The translations under genes were made by a program, and so were the position numbers. Below are positions 39,616 through 48,033 of a stretch of 64,000 nucleotides of DNA, piece after piece. The first letter of the stretch is position 1; each line of letters starts with the position of its first letter. Under the pieces are notes generated by a model. It made no database searches. It was given only the letters and a program-made list of their open reading frames with translations, and had not been told where the DNA came from. The DNA comes from Glutamicibacter protophormiae (lineage in GTDB: Bacteria > Actinomycetota > Actinomycetes > Actinomycetales > Micrococcaceae). Where the stretch lies: positions 62,001 through 126,000 of the forward strand of contig NZ_BMPH01000006.1 of the NCBI RefSeq assembly GCF_014647495.1, read 5' to 3'.

Positions 39616-40344
39616 TTACAGCAGGACGGCGACGGCCAGGCCGCCCAGGGCTCCGCCGGCCAGCGGACCGACGACGGGAACCCATGAGTAGGACCAGTCC
39701 GAGGATCCCTTGCCGGGGATCGGCAGCACCGCATGCGCAAGACGTGGGGCGAGGTCGCGTGCCGGATTGATAGCGTATCCGGTTGCGCCGCCCAGGGATA
39801 GGCCGATCGCGACAACCAGCAGGCCCACGGCCAGCGGGCCGAGACCATGCGGGGTCCCGCCGAAGCCGCCGATCACGAAGACCAGCACGAAGGTGCCGAT
39901 GATCTCCGAGACCGTGTTCCACCCGTAGGAGCGGATGGCCGGGCCGGTGGCGAAAATCCCGAGCACCTTGCCCTGGTTTGCCGGTTCGTCGAAGTGCTTC
40001 TTGTAGGCGAGCCAGGCGACGACCGCGCCCAGGAAGGCGCCGATGAATTGCGCCGCCACGTAGACCAGCGCGGTGGCCATCGCCTTGGGCACACCAGGGG
40101 CGAGTTCCGTCGCTTCGGGGTTGACCATCAGGCCCAGGGTGACGGCGGGGTTCAGGTGCGCACCGGAGGGCGCCGAGACCCAGACCCCGGAAAAGACGGC
40201 CAGGCCCCAGCCGAAGCTGATGGCGACCCACCCGGCGGCGCTGCCGAGGGTTCCCTTCAGGGACACGTTGGCGCAGACGCCGGCGCCCATGAGAACGAGG
40301 ATAAATGTACCGATGAATTCGGAGAAAAACACTTGCATGGGCAA
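39616..40344 (-). CDS. glpF: Glycerol uptake facilitator (MIP family)
   Basis: Aquaglyceroporin, 242 residues, six helices plus two half-helices. Both NPA boxes are intact: NPAVTL at 65-70 and NPARDLAPR at 193-201. The Asp after the second NPA (Asp197) is the signature of glycerol-conducting members. Between glpD and glpK. Confidence 0.96.
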   Translation of the reverse strand: MPMQVFFSEFIGTFILVLMGAGVCANVSLKGTLGSAAGWVAISFGWGLAVFSGVWVSAPSGAHLNPAVTLGLMVNPEATELAPGVPKAMATALVYVAAQFIGAFLGAVVAWLAYKKHFDEPANQGKVLGIFATGPAIRSYGWNTVSEIIGTFVLVFVIGGFGGTPHGLGPLAVGLLVVAIGLSLGGATGYAINPARDLAPRLAHAVLPIPGKGSSDWSYSWVPVVGPLAGGALGGLAVAVLL

Positions 40345-40371
40345 CTTTGACCTTTAGGGTGATTTCACATC

Positions 40372-40398
40372 CTGCCGGCGGCGCTCTGCCGCCGGCAG
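40372..40398 (-). promoter_or_regulatory. Intercistronic hairpin between glpD and glpF
   Basis: Perfect 11-bp GC-rich stem (CTGCCGGCGGC with GCCGCCGGCAG) and a 5-nt loop, 11 nt after the glpD stop and 28 nt before glpF. No T-run follows on the transcribed strand, so it may set transcript levels or stability of the parts of the operon rather than terminate. Confidence 0.6.
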
Positions 40399-40409
40399 CA
40401 ACGGCAGGC

Positions 40410-42086
40410 TCAGTCCAGGACAACCCCGTGACTGCCTGCCAGGACCGAGATCGTATGGGCGATCTCGGCCTGGGTCCGGGTTTCATCCCAGCCCATTGGT
40501 TCAGCCAGGCAATGTCCCGCCTCGCTGACCAGATCCTTGGTGACCAGGCCGCGGAAGGCCAAGTTCGTGCGGCGGATGAAGACGTCGACGAGGCGTCCGA
40601 CCTGCTCGTGGGCGGCCATGTAGGCCAGCTCCTGGCGCGAGAGCTCCCCGGAGTGCTGCAGCAGCGTGTCCTCGCCAAGCTGTTCCAGCACCGCGTCCGC
40701 GCCGGTGCCGTAGCGTTCGAGCAATACGCGCAGGCGGTCGCGTCCGGCAATGCTCTCGCGCGCCGCGTACCAGGCCGCCAGCTCGCCCTCGTTCATCGGG
40801 AAGTCCTTGCCGCCGCCGATCGCGACGCCGACGGTGGAACGGATCTCGCGCTCGCCCAGGAACTCCAGCGCCTTGCCGCCCAGGTTCTCGCTCAGCGCGC
40901 GGAAGGTCGTCCACTTGCCGCCGATCAGCGAGAGCATCGTGGTTGCATCGGTCAGCCGGGTCTCGCGCACCTGGTAGTCGCGGGAGACGAAGCCGGGGGC
41001 GGTGTCGTCGTGGTTCGGCAGCGGCCGCACGCCGGAGAACTTGTAGACGATCTGCTCGCGGCGCACCGTGATGCGCGGGAAGACGTGGTGGACCAGCTCG
41101 AAGAAGTAGTCGACCTCTTCCTCGGTGCACACCGCCGGCTCGGCCATGTCGTGTTCCAGGTCGGTGGTGCCCACCAGCACGCGCCCGAGCATCGGGTAGA
41201 TCAGCACGATGCGCCCGTCCTCGTGCTCGAAGAAGATCTCGCGTCCGCCGGTGGCGGCGAGCAGCTCCGGGTGGTCCAGCACGATGTGCGAGCCCTTGGT
41301 GCCGCCGGTCCACCGGGTGTCCCGGCCCAGCTGCTTGTTGGTCTCATCGACCCATGCGCCGGTGGCGTTGATGATGACTTCGGCGTCGAAGTCGAAGCCT
41401 TCTCCGGTGAGCACGTCGCGCAGCTGCGCGGTGCCGCCGTCGATCCCTGCCAGCTCCACGTAGTTGCTGGCGCGGGCCTCCGGGTTGGCGCGCAGGCCTT
41501 CGCGCAACACGTCCAGGGTCAGGCGCTCGGGGTTGTGCACGGAGGCGTCGAAGTAGGTGGCGGTGTACTTCACGTCCTCGCGCAGCTGCGGCAGGTCGCG
41601 GCGCGCGGCCTTGCCGGCCTTGAAGTTGTGCCACGGGGTGTTGCGCCCGCCGATGCCGGCGAAGACGTCGTACATCACCAGCCCGGCCTTGATCAGCGCC
41701 GCGCCGCGTTCGGTGGGCTTGCCGGACTTGTGGGTCAGGAAGCGCAGCGGGGCGGAGAGGATCCCGGAGAAGGTGGAGAAGATCGGGATGGTGGTCTGCA
41801 GCGGCTTGACGTAGTGCGGGGCGATCTGCAGCAGCGAGTTGCGCTCCTGCACGGACTCGTGCACCAGGCGGAATTCGCCGTTCTCCAGGTAGCGGATGCC
41901 ACCGTGGATCATGTGCGAGCTGGCCCCCGACGCACCCTGGCAGTAGTCCCCGCGTTCGACCAGCGCGACATCGATGCCCTGCATGGAAAGGTAGCGGAAG
42001 GTGGCGACACCGTTGATGCCGCCGCCGACGATCAGAACCCGCGCGTTCGGCCGTTCGCGCAGTTTGGCCAGCTGTTCCCGATTCAC
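40410..42086 (-). CDS. glpD: Glycerol-3-phosphate dehydrogenase (aerobic, FAD)
   Basis: Membrane-associated flavoenzyme that oxidises glycerol 3-phosphate to DHAP and feeds electrons to quinone. 558 residues. FAD-binding GGGINGVATFR near 21-31, the ASGASSHMIHGG segment, and the C-terminal DAO_C domain. First gene of the glp operon. AAGGGGC lies upstream of ATG 42086, divergent from a SorC-type regulator. Confidence 0.95.
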   Translation of the reverse strand: MNREQLAKLRERPNARVLIVGGGINGVATFRYLSMQGIDVALVERGDYCQGASGASSHMIHGGIRYLENGEFRLVHESVQERNSLLQIAPHYVKPLQTTIPIFSTFSGILSAPLRFLTHKSGKPTERGAALIKAGLVMYDVFAGIGGRNTPWHNFKAGKAARRDLPQLREDVKYTATYFDASVHNPERLTLDVLREGLRANPEARASNYVELAGIDGGTAQLRDVLTGEGFDFDAEVIINATGAWVDETNKQLGRDTRWTGGTKGSHIVLDHPELLAATGGREIFFEHEDGRIVLIYPMLGRVLVGTTDLEHDMAEPAVCTEEEVDYFFELVHHVFPRITVRREQIVYKFSGVRPLPNHDDTAPGFVSRDYQVRETRLTDATTMLSLIGGKWTTFRALSENLGGKALEFLGEREIRSTVGVAIGGGKDFPMNEGELAAWYAARESIAGRDRLRVLLERYGTGADAVLEQLGEDTLLQHSGELSRQELAYMAAHEQVGRLVDVFIRRTNLAFRGLVTKDLVSEAGHCLAEPMGWDETRTQAEIAHTISVLAGSHGVVLD

Positions 42087-42119
42087 GACGTGTTGCCCCT
42101 TTGTAACGATTGAGTAGTG

Positions 42120-42142
42120 CTACCGGTTAGTGTTGTCGGTAG
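42120..42142. promoter_or_regulatory. Candidate operator palindrome 1 upstream of glpD
   Basis: CTACCG (42120-42125) and CGGTAG (42137-42142), perfect 6-bp dyad with an 11-nt spacer, between glpD and the divergent SorC-type regulator. Confidence 0.5.
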
Positions 42143-42164
42143 TTCGCAAACCGGTCAAATGAAT

Positions 42165-42178
42165 TGCACAAACGTGCA
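42165..42178. promoter_or_regulatory. Candidate operator palindrome 2 (TGCAC-N4-GTGCA)
   Basis: TGCAC-aaac-GTGCA, perfect dyad, 3 nt before the probable ATG of the regulator. SorC/DeoR-type regulators often bind TGCACA-like inverted repeats, so this is a good candidate for autoregulation. Confidence 0.55.
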
Positions 42179-42181
42179 GAA

Positions 42182-43201
42182 ATGGTCAGATTGATGCAGA
42201 AACCATCCTCCCCGGAGCCCATCCGGCGCCCGGCGCATGACACATCCGTGCAGTACGGCTCACGCGAGCGGGACGCGCTGCGCGCCGCGCAGCTGTACTA
42301 CCTGCAGGACCTGAAGATGGAGGTCATCGCCCGCGAACTGGGCACCTCGCGCTCCACGGTCTCGCGCCTGCTCACCCAGGCCAGGCGCACCGGCATGGTC
42401 TCGATCAGCATCTCCCCCAGCGCCGACATGTCCGCCCAGCTCTCCAGCCGGCTGGCCGAGCGCTTCGGCATCAACGTGCAGGTGGTCCCCACGGACGGCT
42501 CCATGGACGACGCCCAGCTGCTCGGGCGCGTCGCCGCGCACGCGGCCCACCAGCTCGGCGCGATGGTCTCCTCCTCGATGACGGTCGGCGTCGCCTGGGG
42601 CTCGACCATGCAGGCGGTCTCCACCGCGCTGGGCTCCCATCCGACCCACGACACCGTGATCGTGCAGTTGAACGGCGCGGCGAACCCGGTGACCAGCGGG
42701 GTGCGCTACGCCAGCGAAATCCTCACCCGCTTCGGCGAGGCGTTCACCGCGCGCACCGAGCAGTTCCCGGTGCCGGCGTTCTTCGACCGCGCCACCACGC
42801 GCCGGGCGATGTGGCAGGAAACCTCGGTCAAGCGCGTGCTGAAGGTGCAGTCGGAGATGAACCTGGCGGTGTTCTCGCTGGGCGCGGCCGGCTCGGAGGT
42901 CGCCTCGCAGGTCTACCGCGGCGGCTACCTGAGCAAGCAGGAGACCGCGCAGCTGGCGAAGATCGGGGTGGTGGGCGATGTGGCCACGGTGTTCTTCGAC
43001 GCCAACGGGCACAGCTCCGGGATCGGGATCAACGCACGCTCCACCGGACCGGCGCTCGACGACCTGCGCCGGGTGCCCCAGCGCTTCTGCGTGGTGGCCG
43101 GCCGGGGCAAGATCGAGGCCGTGCGCGGGGCGCTGAAGGGCGGGCTGATCACCGATTTGGTGATCGACGAGGGCGCCGCGCTGGCGCTGCTGGACGGGTA
43201 G
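42182..43201 (+). CDS. SorC/DeoR-type sugar-binding transcriptional regulator
   Basis: About 339 residues. An N-terminal helix-turn-helix of the SorC type (LKMEVIARELGTSRSTVSRLLTQAR near 45-65 from the start) and a C-terminal sugar-phosphate binding domain (SMTVGVAWGSTM and GDVATVFFDANG). Divergent from glpD-glpF-glpK, so the natural effector may be glycerol 3-phosphate or DHAP. The start is uncertain between ATG 42182 and ATG 42194; neither has a good ribosome binding site. Confidence 0.85.
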   Translation: MVRLMQKPSSPEPIRRPAHDTSVQYGSRERDALRAAQLYYLQDLKMEVIARELGTSRSTVSRLLTQARRTGMVSISISPSADMSAQLSSRLAERFGINVQVVPTDGSMDDAQLLGRVAAHAAHQLGAMVSSSMTVGVAWGSTMQAVSTALGSHPTHDTVIVQLNGAANPVTSGVRYASEILTRFGEAFTARTEQFPVPAFFDRATTRRAMWQETSVKRVLKVQSEMNLAVFSLGAAGSEVASQVYRGGYLSKQETAQLAKIGVVGDVATVFFDANGHSSGIGINARSTGPALDDLRRVPQRFCVVAGRGKIEAVRGALKGGLITDLVIDEGAALALLDG

Positions 43202-43210
43202 GATTTGAGC

Positions 43211-44080
43211 ATGGGCCCACGCACGCAACTTGTCACCACACACCGCCTCTTCGGCTCCGCCGCCAGGGTCTTCACCTACCGGGCCTCCGCCCCGGCCAGC
43301 GCCGGGGTGATCTACGCGGTCCACGGATTCCGCGGCGACCACCATGGGCTGGATCGGATCATCTCCCAGCTGCCCGGGTACACCGTGGTGGTGCCCGACC
43401 TGCCCGGCTTCGGCGCGTCCAGCTCCATGACGCAGGCGCCGCACGACGTCGAGGGCTACGCCCGCATGCTCGACGTGCTGGCCGACGAGCTGGGACTGGG
43501 GCCGGGCACCCACCTGCTCGGGCACTCCTTCGGGTCCATCGTCGCCGCCCGGCTGGCCGCCGGCCGCGACTTCGCCTCGCTCACGCTGCTCAACCCGATC
43601 TCCGAACCGGCGCTGGAATCCTCGCAGGCGCTGCTGGCGCGGCTGACCAGCGGCTACTATGCGCTGTGCGCCGCGCTGCCGGCGCGCATCGGCGAACCGC
43701 TGCTGCGCTCGAAGCTGTTCACCGACGGCATGTCCCTGGTGATGACCAAGAGCGCCGACCCGGCGATGCGCCGCTACGTGCGCGAACAGCACCTTGCCTA
43801 CTTCGGCGGGTTCCATTCGCGCGACACCCTGGCCGAGGCCTACCTTGCCTCCATCAGCCACACCGTGGGCGAGTACTCCCGGGGCATCGGCGTCCCCACG
43901 CTGCTGGTCGGCGGGCTGCAGGACGAGCTGGGCACCCCGGCCACCCAGGAGGCGCTGCGCTCCACGTTCGCGCAGGCGCGGCTGGTGATGCTGGAGGACG
44001 TCGGCCACCTGATCCACTATGAAAAGGCCCCGGAAACGGCCGCGGCGATCCGCCGTTTCCTGTCCCCGCTTTCGGCCTAG
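43211..44080 (+). CDS. Alpha/beta hydrolase
   Basis: 289 residues. VHGFRGDHHGLDRI near 37-50, DLPGFGASS near 63-71, nucleophile elbow GHSFGS with Ser106, then a lid and GGLQDELG (Asp) and DVGHLIHYE (His) near the C-terminus. GGTAGGA precedes ATG 43211 and it overlaps the regulator stop region closely, so it is likely cotranscribed with the SorC regulator. Substrate unknown; a lipase or esterase acting on a glycerol ester would fit the context but is not shown. Confidence 0.87.
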   Translation: MGPRTQLVTTHRLFGSAARVFTYRASAPASAGVIYAVHGFRGDHHGLDRIISQLPGYTVVVPDLPGFGASSSMTQAPHDVEGYARMLDVLADELGLGPGTHLLGHSFGSIVAARLAAGRDFASLTLLNPISEPALESSQALLARLTSGYYALCAALPARIGEPLLRSKLFTDGMSLVMTKSADPAMRRYVREQHLAYFGGFHSRDTLAEAYLASISHTVGEYSRGIGVPTLLVGGLQDELGTPATQEALRSTFAQARLVMLEDVGHLIHYEKAPETAAAIRRFLSPLSA

Positions 44081-44103
44081 CCGGCGGCCCGCCCCGCGCC
44101 GTC

Positions 44104-44785
44104 ATGAACGAGTGGCGCAGCTCATGGTGCGTTGGAGTTCCAGGCAGCGCCCGCATCGGCGTCATCGTGCCCGTTGTCAACGCCATGCCCTGTCTGCAGC
44201 AGCTGCTCGACAGCCTGGCCAGGCCAGCCGCGCAAGCGGGGCTGGATGCCACGCGCGCCGACGACGTGTTCTTCGCCGACGCCGACGACGTGCTCGCGCC
44301 GCATGCTGGACTACGCCTCGAAGCACGACTCGGACATGGTGATCCCGCGCATCGCCGGGATCAACGGCCGCGCGGTAAACCGGTCGCTGTTCGCGCGCAG
44401 CGAGCCGGATGCGGGGTTGCGCAAGATTTTCGGCACCCTGGCCCCGCAGAAGCTGATCCGGCGCGGTCGAACGGCTCGGCCTGCGCTTCTCCGAGGGGCG
44501 GGTGCGGCTGGAGGACGCCAACAACATCAGCGCCCGCAAGACCCGGCCCGAAGGCTACACCCGATCGGTGCGGCGGATCGCGCAGCAGGTGCTGGAGACA
44601 GGACTGGAGCCGGAGCCGGCCCGGCTGATGGTCCTGGACCTCTACCAGTGCAAGATCCTGCGCACCCCGGGACCGGAGCTGGTGTGCGGGCTGCGTCGCA
44701 CGGGTGGGAGCAGTCGTTCCCAGGGCGCCGGTTCTACGCGACCGTCAATGGGTACCTGAGCCTGGACGCCCGGAGCGCGGACTAG
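44104..44785 (+). pseudogene. Decayed glycosyltransferase (family 2)
   Basis: Pieces of one GT2-like protein are spread over three frames. GVIVPVVNAMPCLQQLLDSLA and DDVFFADADDVLAP read from about 44158-44304 in frame 1. MLDYASKHDSDMVIPRIAGI through FGTLAPQKLIRR reads from about 44302-44465 in frame 2. LGLRFSEGRVRLEDANNISARK through CKILRTPGPEL reads in frame 3 to about 44680. A frame-2 tail (WEQSFPGRRFYATVNGYLSL) ends at the TAG at 44785. At least three frameshifts and internal deletions are needed, so it cannot encode an active enzyme. Confidence 0.8.
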
Positions 44786-46746
44786 AGCACCTCATCGGGG
44801 TCGACCGCGATGGTGGCGACCGGCTCCTTGGCCGCGGACATCCGCGCGCGCACCGCGCGCAGCGCCTCGGTGACCGCCGGGCCGTGCGCGTAGCTGAAGA
44901 AGAGCACGTAGCGGTGCTCGACGGGCGGGCCGTCGATGATGCTCGGCCCGTGGATCGCGACCAGCGCGCGGGTGTCGTCGTCCAGCGCCGCGATCATCCG
45001 TTCGGCGCCCGGTCCCGAGACCAGGGCGCTGCGCACGGACGGCGGCAGCCCGACCTCGCGGCGTTCGGCCAGCTCGCGCTCGGCGAACCCGGCCGCATCC
45101 CAGCGCACCAGCGCGGCGCCGGCCGGGCCCGGGGTGCCGGTGAGCACCACGACCCCGCTGGCGCGCGCCAACGACGCGGCGGTGAACCAGCGTGCGAGCA
45201 CCTCCTCGGTGTTGCGCAGCGAGTCGTAGGCGAGCATCTTGTCCGCGTCCAGCAGCAGTACCGCGGCGTAGCCGCCCTCCGCGACCGGTTCCACCCCCGG
45301 GGTGGCGACCACCAGCGCCGGCTTCTCGCCGATGCGCGCCAGCGGTTTGGCCCCGGTGGAGGACAGCACGGAGACCTGCGGGAAGGCCAGGCCCAGCTCC
45401 TCGGCGGTGCGGTCGGCGCCGATGCTGGCCGCGCGGATGCGCGGCGAGCCGCACTGGGCGCAGCGGTAGTCGTGGAACTGCTCCCCGCACCAGCGGCAGC
45501 CCACGTGGGACTGCTTTCCGGCCAGCTGCAGCGGCCCCTGGCACAGCCGGCAGCGCGCCGGGGTGCGGCAGTCCTGGCAGGCCAGCGCCGGCATGAATCC
45601 GGTGCGCGCGACCTGTACCAGCACCGGGCCGCCCTGCAGCGCCTTGGTGGCCTCGCGCCAGGCCAGCGAGGGGATGCGCACGCGCGCCAGCAGCGGGTCG
45701 CGCTCCAGCTCGAAGTCGTTGGTGGTGGCCACCACGCGCGGGGTGTGGGCGCGCAGCGTTTCGCGCGGCAGCTTCAGCTCGCTCGCCCAGCCGGTCGCGA
45801 CAAGGCGCTGGGCTTCCACCGAGCGCGACGGGGAGGCCAGCAGCAGCGAGATGCCCGCCTGCGCGCTACGCAGCAGCGCCACCTCGCGGCTGTGCTGGTA
45901 GGGGGCGCGCTGTTCGCGGTGCGAGCGGTCGGCGTCCTGCCAGATGATCATCAGTTCCAGGTCCGGCACGTGGCACAGGGCGGCGGAGCGGGTGCCCACC
46001 ACCAGCTGCACGTGCCCGCCGATGGCGCGCAGGAAATTGCGGTAGCGGCCGGTCGGGCCGTCGTCGGCCTGCAGCCGCGCATAGGACTGCTCGCCGAGCT
46101 GCTCGTCCAGGTGCGCGCACAGCAGGTCCAGGTCGCGCGCGTCGGGCACCACGATCAGCACCCGGGCCCCGCGCTCGAGTACCGGCCGGGCGGCGTCGAG
46201 CAGGAATCCGGGCCAGGAGCCGTAGAAGTTCGGCACCCAGGTCGCCACCGCGCGGCGGGTGGCGCCGTCGGCCCAGTCCTGCAGCACCGCGGCGCCCTGT
46301 TCGTAGTGCTCCAGCTGGTTCGGGGCGTCGCTTGCCGGCAGGGCCGGGGCGCAGGCCAGTTCCTCGGCCTCGACCTTGGCCGCGCGGGCGGGCACGGCCA
46401 GGCGCACCACGTCCCACAGCGTCCCGGCATAGCGCGCGGCGACCAGTGCGGCGGCCTCGACGACGTCGGGGTGCAGCACCACCTGGCCGGAGACCAGCTT
46501 GGACAGCGGGCGCAGCTTCATCGCCGGCTGGTGGTCTTCCAGCAGCTCGACGATGAAGCCGGACAGCTGCTGCGGTCCGAACGGAACCTTCACGCGCACC
46601 CCGGCGCGGGCGTCCGCGTGCATGGACTCGGGCACCTCGTAGTCGAAGAGCCGGTCCAGATGCGGGACCGAGGAGTCAATCAGCACCCGGGCGACCCGCT
46701 TGACGCGGGCCTGTCCGGGTGCCGAGATGAGGGCATCCTGCTGCAC
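44782..46746 (-). CDS. priA: Primosomal protein PriA, probably without helicase activity
   Basis: Replication restart protein, 654 residues. It has the N-terminal DNA-binding domain, a helicase-like region and the zinc-binding cysteines (CQDCRTPARCRLC, then CRWCG and CAQCG). The nucleotide-binding motifs are not canonical: the Walker A position reads VPNFYGSWPGF without the GKT/S core, and the DEAH-like box position reads IIWQDADRSHRE. This is the usual actinobacterial form, thought to act without ATP-driven unwinding. It starts 6 nt after metK; its stop codon overlaps the pseudogene end in CTAG (44782-44785). Confidence 0.9.
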   Translation of the reverse strand: MQQDALISAPGQARVKRVARVLIDSSVPHLDRLFDYEVPESMHADARAGVRVKVPFGPQQLSGFIVELLEDHQPAMKLRPLSKLVSGQVVLHPDVVEAAALVAARYAGTLWDVVRLAVPARAAKVEAEELACAPALPASDAPNQLEHYEQGAAVLQDWADGATRRAVATWVPNFYGSWPGFLLDAARPVLERGARVLIVVPDARDLDLLCAHLDEQLGEQSYARLQADDGPTGRYRNFLRAIGGHVQLVVGTRSAALCHVPDLELMIIWQDADRSHREQRAPYQHSREVALLRSAQAGISLLLASPSRSVEAQRLVATGWASELKLPRETLRAHTPRVVATTNDFELERDPLLARVRIPSLAWREATKALQGGPVLVQVARTGFMPALACQDCRTPARCRLCQGPLQLAGKQSHVGCRWCGEQFHDYRCAQCGSPRIRAASIGADRTAEELGLAFPQVSVLSSTGAKPLARIGEKPALVVATPGVEPVAEGGYAAVLLLDADKMLAYDSLRNTEEVLARWFTAASLARASGVVVLTGTPGPAGAALVRWDAAGFAERELAERREVGLPPSVRSALVSGPGAERMIAALDDDTRALVAIHGPSIIDGPPVEHRYVLFFSYAHGPAVTEALRAVRARMSAAKEPVATIAVDPDEVL

Positions 46747-46751
46747 GGCTG

Positions 46752-47957
46752 CTAGGCGTTGAACCAGCTGCGCAGGGCGTCGACGCGGTCCAGCTTCTCC
46801 CAGGTGAAATCGTTGTCGTCGCGGCCGAAGTGGCCGTGCGCGGCGGTCTTGCGGTAGATCGGGCGCTTGAGGTCCAGGTCCTCGATGATGCCCAGCGGAC
46901 GCAGGTCGAACACCTCGTTGATCGCGGCGGTGATCTTCGCCGGGTCCACGGTTTCGGTGCCGAAGGTCTCCACGTACAGGCCCACCGGGCGCGCCACGCC
47001 GATCGCGTAGGCCACCTGGACCTCGGCGCGGCTGGCCAGCCCCGCGGCGACGACGTTCTTCGCCACCCAGCGCATCGCGTAGGCCGCCGAGCGGTCGACC
47101 TTCGAGGGGTCCTTGCCGGAGAAGGCGCCGCCGCCGTGGCGGGCGAAGCCGCCGTAGGTGTCCACGATGATCTTGCGGCCGGTCAGCCCGGCGTCGCCCA
47201 CCGGGCCGCCGATGATGAAGGGGCCCGAGGGGTTCAGGATGACCTTGGTGTTGGAGATGTCCAGCTCCGAGCGCTGAAGGATCGGGGTGACGACCTCCTC
47301 GAGCAGGTCGGCCTTCAGGGTGTTCAGCTCGTATTCGGCGGCGTGCTGGCTGGAAACCACCACGGTGTCCACCGAGACCGGCTTGTCGCCGTCGTAGCCG
47401 ATGGTGACCTGGGTCTTGCCGTCCGGGCGCAGCAGCGGCATGCGGCCGTTCTTGCGCATCTGGGTCAGCCGCTCGGAGAGGCGGTGCGCCAGGAAGATCG
47501 GGGTCGGCATCAGCGAGGCGGTTTCGTTCGACGCGTAGCCGAACATCAGGCCCTGGTCGCCGGCGCCCTGCATGTCGCGCGGGTCCTTGGCGATGCCTTC
47601 GCGGGACTCCAACGAGTTGAACACGCCGTCGTGGATCTCCTGGGACTGCTGCCCGATCGAGACCGACACGCCGCAGCGCGCGCCGTCGAAGCCGTTGGCC
47701 GAGGAGTCGTAGCCGATGTCCAGAATGGTGCGGCGCACGATCTCCGGGATTTCGACGTAGCCGTTGGTGGTTACCTCGCCCGCCACGTGCACCAGGCCCG
47801 TGGTGGTCAGGGTTTCGACGGCGACCTTGGAATCCGGGTCCTGCGCCAGCATGGCGTCGAGGATCGCGTCGGAGATCTGGTCGCAGATCTTGTCCGGGTG
47901 GCCCTCGGTAACGGATTCCGAGGTGAAAAGACGTAGTTCAGGGGTTGTTGAAGTCAC
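46752..47957 (-). CDS. metK: S-adenosylmethionine synthase
   Basis: Makes SAM from methionine and ATP. 401 residues. N-terminal [20 protein letters not shown] near 7-26 (ATP and K site), [12 protein letters not shown] near 120 and [16 protein letters not shown] near 280 are all intact. The GTG is 6 nt from TAGAGT, a leaderless promoter, so it is expressed apart from coaBC although close to it (77 nt). Runs into priA. Confidence 0.97.
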   Translation of the reverse strand: MTSTTPELRLFTSESVTEGHPDKICDQISDAILDAMLAQDPDSKVAVETLTTTGLVHVAGEVTTNGYVEIPEIVRRTILDIGYDSSANGFDGARCGVSVSIGQQSQEIHDGVFNSLESREGIAKDPRDMQGAGDQGLMFGYASNETASLMPTPIFLAHRLSERLTQMRKNGRMPLLRPDGKTQVTIGYDGDKPVSVDTVVVSSQHAAEYELNTLKADLLEEVVTPILQRSELDISNTKVILNPSGPFIIGGPVGDAGLTGRKIIVDTYGGFARHGGGAFSGKDPSKVDRSAAYAMRWVAKNVVAAGLASRAEVQVAYAIGVARPVGLYVETFGTETVDPAKITAAINEVFDLRPLGIIEDLDLKRPIYRKTAAHGHFGRDDNDFTWEKLDRVDALRSWFNA

Positions 47958-47963
47958 CTTTGT

Positions 47964-47969
47964 ACTCTA
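47964..47969 (-). promoter_or_regulatory. -10 hexamer of a leaderless promoter (metK-priA)
   Basis: TAGAGT exactly 6 nt before the GTG at 47957. Confidence 0.6.
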
Positions 47970-48033
47970 TCTGGTCGAATCGACCGGTTGGCAGAAGTTG
48001 CCGCGTTCGTGACCAAGCGCTATATGGCGCGGC

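Noticed and set aside
47958-48033. SAM riboswitch upstream of metK
   Set aside because: Only 76 nt separate coaBC and metK and the -10 sits 6 nt before the GTG, so no transcribed leader exists to hold a riboswitch.
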